Part shown: positions 1 through 6,443 of the stretch, piece by piece | Numbering within the stretch: position 1 is the first letter of the stretch | How the letters are laid out: every line of letters starts with the position of its first letter | NCBI GenBank assembly: GCA_026710225.1 | Contig: JAPORI010000197.1 | Span: forward strand, 1-9,025 | DNA from: Betaproteobacteria bacterium | GTDB lineage: Bacteria; Pseudomonadota; Gammaproteobacteria; Tethybacterales; Tethybacteraceae | Length of the DNA stretch: 9,025 bases | Direction: 5' to 3' | Made by a program: the position numbers and the translations under genes | Notes under the pieces: generated by a model | Told to the model about the DNA's origin: nothing | The model's input: only the letters and a program-made list of their open reading frames with translations | The model's database searches: none

Positions 1-877
1 CCACGAACAGGTGCCAGACATGATCGTCTCGCGTCTCCGGCAGGCGGGGCAAAATCACTTTCGGATTGTCAATCTGCGCGCAATACTGCTCGGCTATCTG
101 CTGTCGCTTTTCATTGTCTGCGGCCAGTTGCGGCAACTTAACCCGCAGCATCGCCGCCTGAATCTCGTCCAGGCGCGAATTGACCCCGATATAGTCATTG
201 AGGTACTTTTGCCGCGAACCGTAGTTTCTCAGTGCCCGGACCGTCTCGGCAACATCCTCGTCATCAACGACAACCGCCCCGCCATCGCCGAGCGCACCGA
301 GATTCTTGCTCGGATAGAAACTGAACGCCGCACCGTCGGTCACTTCGGGGCTGATGCCGGCAGCCTGGGCTGCATCAGCAAGCAGCAGCCAGTTGCGCTC
401 GCGACAAAGAGCGGCGAGTTGCTGCATGGGCGCTTTTTGTCCGTACAGATGCACGACCATGACCGCCGCCACATCGCTGCTGCCTTCGGCAGCCTGCCGT
501 ACGCCTTGGAGGTCAAGATTGAAGGTCGCTTGGCAAGGCTCAACCGGCAGCGGCTCAAGACCGCAATGCGATATTGCCAGTACGGTGGCTATATAGGTGT
601 TGGCCGGCACAATCACCTTGCTGCCGCGCTTGAGGCGACCACACTCGATGTGGGCGCGCAGCAAAAGAATAAGGGCATCAAGACCACTGGCCACCCCAAT
701 ACAGTACTTGGCCTGACAAAGACTGGCAAACTCCCCCTCAAAGCTGGCCACCTGTCCGCCCAGAACCAGCCGGCCAGTTGCAACGGTGGAAACGGCAGCC
801 TTACCCAGTTCATCGATATGGCGGGCATTGATGGCCGCCAAATCAAGAAAGGGCACTGAGGAATTTTCGGCGCTCAT
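1..877 (-). CDS. DegT/DnrJ/EryC1-family sugar aminotransferase, FdtB/QdtB-like (partial, C-terminus outside window)
   Basis: This is a PLP-dependent transaminase that probably moves an amino group from glutamate to C3 of a dTDP-3-keto-6-deoxyhexose, giving dTDP-Fuc3N or dTDP-Qui3N in the cytoplasm for a surface glycan. 292 residues are visible. They start PFLDLAAIN, a typical family N-terminus, and include VPANTYIATVLAISH (about 90-104), D168 and Q171 in ADAAQAAG (PLP ring contacts), and FYPSKNLGALGDGG (188-200) with K191 as the PLP lysine. RNYGSRQKY and NSRLDEIQAAMLRVKLP follow, as in FdtB/QdtB relatives. The ATG overlaps the stop of the ketoisomerase gene by 4 nt (ATGA), implying translational coupling; no strong Shine-Dalgarno is seen. 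Oddity: only 13 residues separate the AQ pair from FSFYPSKNLG, where I recall about 19 in relatives. The family is certain. The C3 position rests on the FdtA-like partner, and C4 stereochemistry cannot be told. Confidence 0.9.
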   Translation of the reverse strand, partial: MSAENSSVPFLDLAAINARHIDELGKAAVSTVATGRLVLGGQVASFEGEFASLCQAKYCIGVASGLDALILLLRAHIECGRLKRGSKVIVPANTYIATVLAISHCGLEPLPVEPCQATFNLDLQGVRQAAEGSSDVAAVMVVHLYGQKAPMQQLAALCRERNWLLLADAAQAAGISPEVTDGAAFSFYPSKNLGALGDGGAVVVDDEDVAETVRALRNYGSRQKYLNDYIGVNSRLDEIQAAMLRVKLPQLAADNEKRQQIAEQYCAQIDNPKVILPRLPETRDDHVWHLFV

Positions 878-1290
878 TCCGGCTTCTGACTGCTGCCTTT
901 TTTGACCAGTTTCATAAAATCATCATAATCACAAATCCTCTCTTGCTGGTCGTATGCCCTGTCACATACGACCAGCAAAATGCAGCCGGCGGTGAAATCA
1001 TCCATTTCAACCCAGGTCATGCATGGAATATGCAGCAACTTGCCGGGGGCATCAAGAACATGCTCGCCCCTGCTGACACCATCATCAAGCACAAACCGGC
1101 AACTGCCCTGAATGCATATGCAGCACTCTTGCTCTTTTGCATGAGCATGAAAGCCGCGCTTGGCTCCTTGGGGAACTCCCGTTATGTAAAAGAACCTCCT
1201 GACCAGGAAAGGAACATCGATTTCCGCATGTAATACATGCATGACCCCTCTTGCGTCTGCAATTGGCTCAATTTCAGTGATATGTTTCAT
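874..1290 (-). CDS. dTDP-4-keto-6-deoxyglucose 3,4-ketoisomerase (FdtA/QdtA type, WxcM-like cupin)
   Basis: This 138-residue single-domain cupin isomerises dTDP-4-keto-6-deoxyglucose to the 3-keto sugar, the step before C3 amination. Diagnostic segments are ADARGVMHVL (11-20), YITGVPQGAKRGFHAHAKEQE (35-55) with the paired histidines H48 and H50 that are catalytic in the family, SCRFVLDDG (63-71), HIPCMTWVEMDDF (87-99), and a C-terminal YDQQERICDYDDF matching the family's Y-D-E-x-x-x-x-R-D-Y-D-x-F ending. I chose the ATG at 1290 because an AGAGG motif lies about 9 nt upstream and MKHITEIEP resembles family N-termini; starting at 1317 adds nine residues without a Shine-Dalgarno. The gene overlaps the aminotransferase by 4 nt, which supports a shared pathway. 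Codons 105-116 consist of a perfect inverted repeat (separate entry). FdtA and QdtA differ in C4 outcome and cannot be separated by eye. Confidence 0.9.
   Translation of the reverse strand: MKHITEIEPIADARGVMHVLHAEIDVPFLVRRFFYITGVPQGAKRGFHAHAKEQECCICIQGSCRFVLDDGVSRGEHVLDAPGKLLHIPCMTWVEMDDFTAGCILLVVCDRAYDQQERICDYDDFMKLVKKGSSQKPE
943..978. repeat. Perfect 14-bp inverted repeat inside the ketoisomerase gene
   Basis: Arms TTGCTGGTCGTATG (943-956) and CATACGACCAGCAA (965-978) are exact reverse complements around an 8-nt spacer. In the coding direction the repeat fills codons 105 to 116 exactly (LLVVC...AYDQQ). In mRNA it would form a long hairpin about 65 nt before the aminotransferase start codon. 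No U-run follows, so it is not a standard terminator. It is the longest perfect short-spaced inverted repeat I found in the window. Confidence 0.85.
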
Positions 1291-1389
1291 ACGATAAACC
1301 TCTGTGCGTACAAACAATCAGATGACTTCGCTCTGCACCCAAAAGCGGCCAAGGTGCCGCCGGGCAGGTCTCCCATCCGCAAGTTCAGT

Positions 1390-1421
1390 CCGGCAGTATA
1401 CAACACTGTCAGGGATGCCGG
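1390..1421 (-). promoter_or_regulatory. Candidate promoter of the ketoisomerase-aminotransferase operon
   Basis: On the minus strand a TATACT hexamer (1400-1395) would set a start near 1388 and a leader of about 100 nt. The -35 region (around TTCCGG) is weak. Arms CCGGCA/TGCCGG (1390-1395 and 1416-1421) form an inverted repeat that brackets the core promoter, so a dimeric regulator could act here. This is prediction only; the 1291-1479 gap also holds the divergent nfeD promoter. Confidence 0.35.
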
Positions 1422-1473
1422 AAAAAAAAGGCAATCTGACTTGACTCGATCTGAGCCGGACAATGCTTATAAT
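1422..1473 (+). promoter_or_regulatory. Promoter of nfeD-qmcA
   Basis: A consensus TATAAT lies at 1468-1473. TTGACT at 1441-1446 resembles a -35 box, but the 21-nt spacer is longer than the usual 16-18. A run of eight A (1422-1429) upstream could act as an UP element. With initiation 7 nt after the -10 box, the transcript would start at about 1480, the A of the nfeD ATG, so the message may be leaderless. Confidence 0.55.
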
Positions 1474-1479
1474 CTTTGT

Positions 1480-1929
1480 ATGGATTTCCCCCTGTGGACA
1501 ATATGGATACTTGCCGGGCTGATTACCCTGGCGGTGGATATTGTCCTGACCAACACCTACTACCTGCTCTGGCTTGGAGTGGCCGCCCTGCTTACCGGTA
1601 TTGCTGCAATACCGCTGGCCGGCTCGCCTTTCTGGATCCAGGGAGCCATCTATGCGATAACCGCGCTCGGGCTGCTTTCGGTAGCCGCCCGCTACCGCCC
1701 GGTAGCCAACCTGAAAAATGCCGGCAAAAGCCTGCTTGGTCAGCAGGTCATCGTCGTTGACTGGTTTGACGGATCCGGGACCATTCGCCTGCAATCACCT
1801 ACTGGCGGCAGCGACACCTGGCAGGCGCGCAGCATGGAGGAATTCAAGGCAGGCGACAGCGCCACGATCAGCGATTTTGATGCCAGCCGGAAATTGGTTA
1901 TAATATCACATAGCAAGAAAAGTCCATGA
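1480..1929 (+). CDS. NfeD family membrane protein (short form)
   Basis: This is an inner-membrane partner of an SPFH/stomatin protein; such pairs are thought to organise membrane microdomains, although the biochemical role of NfeD is not settled. The 149 residues have three hydrophobic helices at about 5-23, 28-47 and 51-69. The conserved LLWLGVAALLTGI lies in the second. A C-terminal OB-fold-like beta domain covers about 80-146, with the segment GSGTIRL...DTWQARS matching the family's G-x-G-x-V-x-V...W-x-A-R-S pattern. This is the short, protease-less type. The ATG at 1480 is chosen because MDFPLWTIWILAG is a typical NfeD start and the strong TATAAT box lies just upstream; a longer reading would add about 80 unrelated residues and run through that promoter. 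No Shine-Dalgarno is present. The stop overlaps the qmcA start (ATGA), so both are probably translated together. Confidence 0.9.
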   Translation: MDFPLWTIWILAGLITLAVDIVLTNTYYLLWLGVAALLTGIAAIPLAGSPFWIQGAIYAITALGLLSVAARYRPVANLKNAGKSLLGQQVIVVDWFDGSGTIRLQSPTGGSDTWQARSMEEFKAGDSATISDFDASRKLVIISHSKKSP

Positions 1930-2777
1930 GTTTGGGAACCGTTGTCATAATTGTCCTGATCGCCTTCGTCATCGTCATGGTGGCGATGGGGGTAAGAACC
2001 GTGCCCCAAGGTCAAGAATGGGTGGTCGAGCGCTTTGGCAAGTACCTGCGCACCCTGCCCTCCGGCCTGTCGGTAATCATTCCCTTTCTCGATCGGGTGG
2101 CCTACAAGGTATCGACCAAGGACATCGTGCTCGACATAGTCCGCCAGGAGGTAATCACCCGCGACAATGCAGTAATCACCACCAATGCAGTTGCTTTCAT
2201 CAGGGTGACCGACCCGCCTACCGCAGTCTACGGGGTAACCGACTTCACCGAGGCGGTGCGCTATCTGGTGCAGACCTCGCTGCGCTCGATAATCGGCGAG
2301 ATGGAACTGGACCAGGCGCTGTCATCGCGGGAAGTAATCAAAAGCAGGCTGCGCGACAGCCTCGCTGACGAAGTGAGAGGCTGGGGACTCGCTCTCAAAA
2401 GCGTCGAGATTCAGGATATTCAGCCCTCCGAATCGATGCAATCGGCGATGGAGCAACAAGCGGCTGCCGAGCGGGAGCGCAAGGCGATGGTAACCAAGGC
2501 CGAGGGGATGAAGCAGTCGGCGATCCTGGAAGCTGAGGGACGCCTTGAATCAGCCCGGCGCGACGCCGAGGCGGAAGTGGTGCTCGCCGATGCTTCCAAG
2601 CAGGCGATCTCGCTGATTCAGGCAACCGTCAGCGCTGGCGATACCGCGCTGCCCTATCTGCTCGGCCAGCGCTATGTGGACACCCTCAAGGAAATGTCGG
2701 CAGCCGGCAATTCAAAGATAATCGTGCTGCCGGCCGATCTTCAGCAGGCGGTGCGCGGCCTGCTTGGCAAGCAGTGA
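1926..2777 (+). CDS. qmcA: SPFH/Band 7 (stomatin-like, paraslipin) membrane protein, QmcA-like
   Basis: This 283-residue protein is a stomatin/prohibitin superfamily scaffold, anchored in the inner membrane by an N-terminal helix (about 4-22) and expected to form large oligomeric rings. After the helix comes VPQGQEWVVERFGKY (26-40), the classic start of the SPFH domain. The domain runs to about 180 and includes LDIVRQEVITRDNA, SIIGEMELDQALSSRE and VEIQDIQPSESMQSAM. From about 175 to 225 an Ala/Glu/Arg-rich stretch (EQQAAAERERKAMVTKAEG) predicts a coiled coil. The C-terminus YLLGQRYVDTLKEM...KIIVLPADL matches paraslipins such as E. coli QmcA. The start codon overlaps the nfeD stop by 4 nt, and the nfeD-stomatin pairing is a well-known gene association. 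The 3' end faces the YHS gene across 22 nt with no clear terminator. The family is certain; the symbol follows similarity to E. coli QmcA. Confidence 0.9.
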   Translation: MSLGTVVIIVLIAFVIVMVAMGVRTVPQGQEWVVERFGKYLRTLPSGLSVIIPFLDRVAYKVSTKDIVLDIVRQEVITRDNAVITTNAVAFIRVTDPPTAVYGVTDFTEAVRYLVQTSLRSIIGEMELDQALSSREVIKSRLRDSLADEVRGWGLALKSVEIQDIQPSESMQSAMEQQAAAERERKAMVTKAEGMKQSAILEAEGRLESARRDAEAEVVLADASKQAISLIQATVSAGDTALPYLLGQRYVDTLKEMSAAGNSKIIVLPADLQQAVRGLLGKQ

Positions 2778-2799
2778 CCTTGCATCAGGCAGCTACTTT

Positions 2800-3291
2800 C
2801 TACTGATTTGCATCTGAAGCAGCCGGCTGCGGCCACAACTGCGCCCAGTTCTCATCGGCAGACGGAATCAGTTGCTCGCGCTCGACTTTCCAGACTTCCT
2901 GAGTAGGCTGGTTGTAGTTGAAAAACAGCCTCCCCTCGTGGATGGCCCACACCTTAGGATCACCAAACGCGTTGTAGCCCTTGCCCATGGCATAAGCGCA
3001 GTAGCCGCCGTACTCGGGAAGATACCGATCCGGATCAGCGATAAACGCCTCCCGGTTCTCCTCGCTGGCAAAGTGCCACTTGACACCCTGATGTTCAACG
3101 GAAAACTTGCCCGACCCTTTTTGAGCATCGCCGGCAACGAAATAGGCGACAACATCATAGCCGTCTGCACCCAGGCCGCTTGCATAAGGGTACCAGGTCT
3201 GACCGGTTTCCGCCCGGGCTGCCGACAGGCAGGCAACCGCTGCCATAACCGACAACAAAATACGAAAAAAAATTGTCGCTGCTTTGTTCAT
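2800..3291 (-). CDS. Secreted YHS-domain protein
   Basis: This 163-residue exported protein has a signal peptide at 1-27 (MNKAATIFFRILLSVMAAVA..., probable signal peptidase I cleavage after ARA), so it acts in the periplasm. A YHS-type domain follows at about 44-107: DGYDVVAYFVAGDAQKGSG, VKWHFASEENREAFIADPDRYLPEYGGYCAYAMGKG. The downstream VWAIHEGRLFFNYN and a lysine/glutamate-rich end with ADENW also match this subfamily. YHS domains are linked to metal handling, but this subfamily has only one mature cysteine (C98 in GGYCAYA), so metal binding is not shown and the function is unknown. The ATG at 3291 is supported by AAGGAG 10 nt upstream; extending to 3435 adds unrelated residues that overlap the transketolase gene. 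It begins 43 nt after the transketolase stop and is probably cotranscribed with it. Confidence 0.85.
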   Translation of the reverse strand: MNKAATIFFRILLSVMAAVACLSAARAETGQTWYPYASGLGADGYDVVAYFVAGDAQKGSGKFSVEHQGVKWHFASEENREAFIADPDRYLPEYGGYCAYAMGKGYNAFGDPKVWAIHEGRLFFNYNQPTQEVWKVEREQLIPSADENWAQLWPQPAASDANQ

Positions 3292-3334
3292 CAAACAAAA
3301 TCTCCTTGCTTGGGGAAGTTTGGAAAGACGTGAT

Positions 3335-5341
3335 CTACGCCTTGAGAATGCGGGAAGTGCGGCGAGGCGACTTGGCCTTGCCCTTGGCAAGTTCAACCAC
3401 CCGGTCAGTGGTGACATTGCAATGGCGGTAGACATCGGCAGCAGGAGCTGACTTGCCGAAGGAATCGATTCCGACTACGTCGGATTCACTGGCAACATAA
3501 CGGTTCCAGCCAAAACTGCTCGCCGCCTCAACCGCAATACGCGGCGCTGTCCCCAGCGTCTGCTGGCGATACTCTTGGCTCTGGCCGTCAAACAACTCCC
3601 AGCACGGCATCGAAACCGCTGCTGCCGCAATTCCCTCCTCGGCAAGACGCTCGCAGGCAGCCACGGCAAGATGCACTTCCGAACCGGTAGCCAGAATCGT
3701 TATGTCCCGCTTCTTGTCCGGCTCCCGGATAACATAGGCACCGTGGGCAGACCTGTTTACGGAGGCCTCATCGCGCAGTTGCGGCACACCCTGCCGGGTA
3801 AGAGCCAGCAGGCTTGGACAGTGCTTGGAATTGAGTGCGATCTGCCAGCATTCAAAGGTCTCGACCACATCGGCCGGACGCATCACCTGCAGATGGGGAA
3901 TTGCCCGCAGGCTGGCAAGCTGCTCGATCGGCTGATGGGTGGGTCCGTCCTCGCCCAGGCCGATTGAATCATGGGTCATCACGAAGATGCTGCCGATTTG
4001 CATCAGCGCCGCCAGCCGGATCGCATTGCGGGCATAATCGGAGAAAATCAGGAAGGTTCCCGCATACGGGATCAGCCCGGAATGCAGAAACATGCCGTTG
4101 ACTGCCGCACTCATCGCAAATTCGCGCACCCCGTAGTAGACGTAACTGCCGGTAGGATTGGCCGCATCCTGCGCCTGCATCGTCGCCAGCCGGGTCATGT
4201 TGGAGTCGGTAAGATCGGCTGAACCTCCCATCAACTCCGGCAGGTGCTGGCCGAAAAAATCAAGCGCAATCCGGCTCGCCTTGCGGGTAGCCATATTCTC
4301 CGGATTAGCCGCCAGTTGGGCGCATTTTTGCGCAGCCGCCTCTTCAAGACCGGGAGGAAAAGCCCTTTCCATGCGACGCTTGAACTCATCTTGATGTGAC
4401 GAATTCTCCAGCCGCTGCAACCAGGCCAGGCGCTGCTGTTCGCCCGGCTCGGCAAAGCCGCGCCACTTGGCAAGCAACTCGTCGGGAATTGCAAACGGCT
4501 CGTGCTGCCAGCCCAGCGCCTCCTTGGTCTTGACCGCTTCTTCGGCACCGAGAGGGGCGCCGTGGGATGCAGCCTTGCCCGCCTTGGTCGGCGAACCGTA
4601 GCCGATTACAGTGCGCAGCGCAACAAACACCGGCCGGCCGTCGCTGTTGCAGGCGCTGGCAAAAGCCTCGTCGATCGCAGCCAAATCATGACCATCAACC
4701 TCGATGGCGCGCCAGCCGCAGGCACGCATCCGGCCAATCATGTCCTCGCTGCGTGCCAGGGCAACATCCCCGTCAATCGTAATCCGGTTGTCGTCAAAAA
4801 CCACAATCAGTTTTTCCAGTTCCTGATGCCCGGCCAGCGCAACCGCCTCCTGCCCCACACCCTCCATAAGGCAGCCATCGCCGGCAAAGACCCAGGTGCG
4901 ATGATCGACCAGTTCGCAGCCGAACTCGCCCGCCAGCCGGCGCTCGGCCATCGCCATGCCCACTCCGGCTGCCAGGCCCTGGCCGAGAGGCCCGGTGGTA
5001 ACCTCGATGCCGGGCGTGAGCCCGTACTCCGGATGGCCGGGAGTATTCGACCCCAACTGCCGGAAATTGCGAATCTGATCGATGGTGACGTCCTCGTAGC
5101 CGGTCAGGTAGAGCAGCGCGTACTGCAGCATTGAACCATGCCCGTTTGACAGGATGAACCGATCGCGGTCCGGCCAGAGCGGGTCGCTAGGCGCATACTT
5201 GAGATACCTGGAAAAAAGCACCAGCGCCGCATCCGCCATCCCCAGCGGCATGCCCGGATGACCTGAATTGGCCTGCTCGACTGCATCGACAGCCAAGGCC
5301 CGGATGCAGTGGGCAAGGCGGCGGTCAAGGCCTGCCGCCAT
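3335..5341 (-). CDS. tkt: Transketolase
   Basis: Transketolase is a ThDP- and Mg-dependent enzyme of the non-oxidative pentose phosphate pathway (and of the Calvin cycle in autotrophs) that transfers two-carbon ketol units and makes erythrose-4-phosphate for aromatic synthesis. Its 668 residues match the usual 660-670. Visible hallmarks are ANSGHPGMPLGMADA (24-38), SNGHGS with H68, TTGPLGQG (115-122), the ThDP motif from GDGCLMEG (154-161) to DDN (183-185), ASHGAPLG with H260, the catalytic glutamate E407 in GVREFAMSA, and GEDGPTHQPIEQ (463-474) with H469. The ATG at 5341 is chosen by length and homology but has no well-placed Shine-Dalgarno. A TTG at 5374 has GGAG 7 nt upstream and would add 11 residues, so it may be the real start. 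The end KGKAKSPRRTSRILKA is unusually basic. No damage is seen. Confidence 0.95.
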   Translation of the reverse strand: MAAGLDRRLAHCIRALAVDAVEQANSGHPGMPLGMADAALVLFSRYLKYAPSDPLWPDRDRFILSNGHGSMLQYALLYLTGYEDVTIDQIRNFRQLGSNTPGHPEYGLTPGIEVTTGPLGQGLAAGVGMAMAERRLAGEFGCELVDHRTWVFAGDGCLMEGVGQEAVALAGHQELEKLIVVFDDNRITIDGDVALARSEDMIGRMRACGWRAIEVDGHDLAAIDEAFASACNSDGRPVFVALRTVIGYGSPTKAGKAASHGAPLGAEEAVKTKEALGWQHEPFAIPDELLAKWRGFAEPGEQQRLAWLQRLENSSHQDEFKRRMERAFPPGLEEAAAQKCAQLAANPENMATRKASRIALDFFGQHLPELMGGSADLTDSNMTRLATMQAQDAANPTGSYVYYGVREFAMSAAVNGMFLHSGLIPYAGTFLIFSDYARNAIRLAALMQIGSIFVMTHDSIGLGEDGPTHQPIEQLASLRAIPHLQVMRPADVVETFECWQIALNSKHCPSLLALTRQGVPQLRDEASVNRSAHGAYVIREPDKKRDITILATGSEVHLAVAACERLAEEGIAAAAVSMPCWELFDGQSQEYRQQTLGTAPRIAVEAASSFGWNRYVASESDVVGIDSFGKSAPAADVYRHCNVTTDRVVELAKGKAKSPRRTSRILKA

Positions 5342-5442
5342 CTCGGAATCCGGTTTTTCCTGCGGCAGGGTCAATTCACTGCTCCGGATGCAAACAGACC
5401 GCCAGCAACGCGGTCGCCCGCAATGCTGCAACTGCCGCAAAT

Positions 5443-5497
5443 CCCTGCATTACAGGGGAGAATTCCCGGATTTTTGCCGATGTGACTATCCTGCCAA
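5443..5497 (-). promoter_or_regulatory. Candidate transketolase promoter and leader
   Basis: On the minus strand TTGGCA (5497-5492) and AAAAAT (5475-5470) are 16 nt apart, matching the sigma-70 consensus at 5 and 4 of 6 positions. This predicts a start near 5463 and a leader of about 90-120 nt. A small inverted repeat, CCCTG-5 nt-CAGGG (5443-5457), would lie in the early leader. Together with the hairpin after the SDR gene this suggests tkt has its own promoter. Confidence 0.35.
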
Positions 5498-5529
5498 CAG
5501 ACAAGCAGGCACGGCTGCGCCCCTTTCCA

Positions 5530-5546
5530 GGCGGCTATCGGCCGCC
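5530..5546 (-). terminator. GC-rich hairpin after the SDR gene (possible terminator without U-tract)
   Basis: GGCGGC (5530-5535) and GCCGCC (5541-5546) form a perfect 6-bp stem with a 5-nt loop, 33 nt beyond the SDR stop codon. No U-run follows on the minus strand, so termination would be weak or need Rho; it may instead protect the 3' end of the SDR transcript. Nothing else was recognised in the 5342-5579 gap apart from the candidate tkt promoter. Confidence 0.3.
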
Positions 5547-5579
5547 ATTGTGACTTCGTTTTGCGGCAGATTCACAAAT

Positions 5580-6323
5580 CTACAGACCCGCCTGCTTGCG
5601 CACTTGCGGGCAATCGACATCAACAACGCCACCAAGATACTCCTCAGGACTGTCAGTCGCCAGCCAGGCGGCAACCTTGACCACATCGGCGGCGTACTCG
5701 GGGCTTTGCCCCTTGGGCGAAACCTGATGGCCACGCGCAACGCGCATATCGGTATCGGACTTGCCTGGCAAGATGCTGTAGGCGCTGATGTTCTCGCTGC
5801 GATACTCGGCGTCTATGCATCCGGTAAGCATCAGCAGGGCTGCCTTGCTGGCGCAGTATGCCGACCACGAGGCATGGGGAGTGCGGGCAAATTCGGTGGC
5901 CACGGTAATGATCGTCCCGCCGTTGTTGGTAATCATGCGCCCGATCACTTCCCTGATTATGTTGAAGGAGCCGGTGACATTGCTGCTCACGGCCTGGTCC
6001 CATTCACTGTGCTTGGCCAGATGCAGCGGCGCAATAGGCCCGACTGCGCTTGCACAATGCATCACGACGGTTGGGATGCCGGCTTCCTCGACAATCCTAT
6101 CAACTGCAGTGGCCACCAGGCTGGCCGAAGTAAGATCGATGCCAAAGCCCAGTACGCACTTGCCGGAACTCTCCAGTTCTTCGGTCTGTTCCTTGATCTC
6201 GCTCCAGCCCTGCGAAAGCAGCGCCAGACAGTCGCCCAGATGAGCCAGCCCCACAGTAGCAGCGGTGCCCAGACCACCGCGGGCACCGGTGATCAGGATG
6301 ACATTCTTGGATGATTGAGCCAT
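5580..6323 (-). CDS. Short-chain dehydrogenase/reductase (classical SDR), substrate unknown
   Basis: This is a soluble NAD(P)-dependent oxidoreductase of 247 residues, the normal size of a classical SDR. The cofactor motif TGARGGLG (12-19) matches T-G-x-x-x-G-x-G. Y156 and K160 in SAYCASKAAL are the catalytic Y-x-x-x-K, N115 in SSNVTGSF is the structural and catalytic asparagine, and LPGKSDTDM (185-193) is the usual P-G...T-x-M segment. Two family positions differ: the catalytic serine 13 residues before Y156 is threonine (T143 in VATEF), and the NNAG segment reads HCAS. The start at 6323 is preferred because MAQSSKNVILITG places the glycine motif at the usual distance; a TTG at 6377 would add 18 residues upstream. 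The gene lies between tkt and aroC, divergent from aroC. Nothing in the sequence fixes its substrate. Confidence 0.85.
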   Translation of the reverse strand: MAQSSKNVILITGARGGLGTAATVGLAHLGDCLALLSQGWSEIKEQTEELESSGKCVLGFGIDLTSASLVATAVDRIVEEAGIPTVVMHCASAVGPIAPLHLAKHSEWDQAVSSNVTGSFNIIREVIGRMITNNGGTIITVATEFARTPHASWSAYCASKAALLMLTGCIDAEYRSENISAYSILPGKSDTDMRVARGHQVSPKGQSPEYAADVVKVAAWLATDSPEEYLGGVVDVDCPQVRKQAGL

Positions 6324-6352
6324 AGCCGCCAGCCGTTCATTGCGCGAGAGGG

Positions 6353-6358
6353 ATTCTA
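6353..6358 (-). promoter_or_regulatory. Candidate -10 box for the SDR gene
   Basis: TAGAAT on the minus strand (6358-6353) would start transcription near 6346 and give a leader of about 23 nt to the ATG at 6323. The -35 region (around TGGGTT) is poor. If real, it supports the ATG at 6323, because a start at 6377 would lie upstream of the transcript. Confidence 0.35.
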
Positions 6359-6443
6359 GCCCATCTTTTAATGGCAACCCAGCAGTTTGCGCCCGGAACC
6401 CGCCTGTCTGCCCATTGGCAATTGTCCGGTTCAGCCATCGGCA

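Noticed and set aside
11..859. Long open frame of 282 codons on the plus strand
   Set aside because: The minus strand here encodes an unmistakable DegT-family aminotransferase with PLP motifs; the plus-strand frame is its shadow and shows no family features.
1416..1429. TGCCGG followed by eight A as a terminator
   Set aside because: On the plus strand the stem is followed by A, not T; on the minus strand the T-run comes before the stem. It fits an UP element better.
1237..1479. N-terminal extension of NfeD by about 80 residues
   Set aside because: The extension overlaps the ketoisomerase start and the TATAAT promoter, and the first residues after 1480 already match a normal NfeD start.
1597..1613. 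Palindrome GGTATTGC-T-GCAATACC inside nfeD
   Set aside because: It lies in the middle of a membrane-helix coding region (TGIAAIP) with no promoter or gene edge nearby; an 8-bp arm is plausible by chance in 9 kb.
1318..1794. Minus-strand frame opposite nfeD
   Set aside because: Antisense to a recognisable NfeD gene, with no motifs of its own.
3335..3480. Frameshift or fusion at the basic transketolase C-terminus
   Set aside because: The frame is continuous from the conserved SFGKSAPAADVYRH segment to the stop; the basic tail is unusual but shows no sign of damage.
5268..6314. 348-codon plus-strand frame opposite the SDR gene
   Set aside because: The minus strand encodes an SDR with TGxxxGxG and YxxxK; the opposite frame has no recognisable domain.
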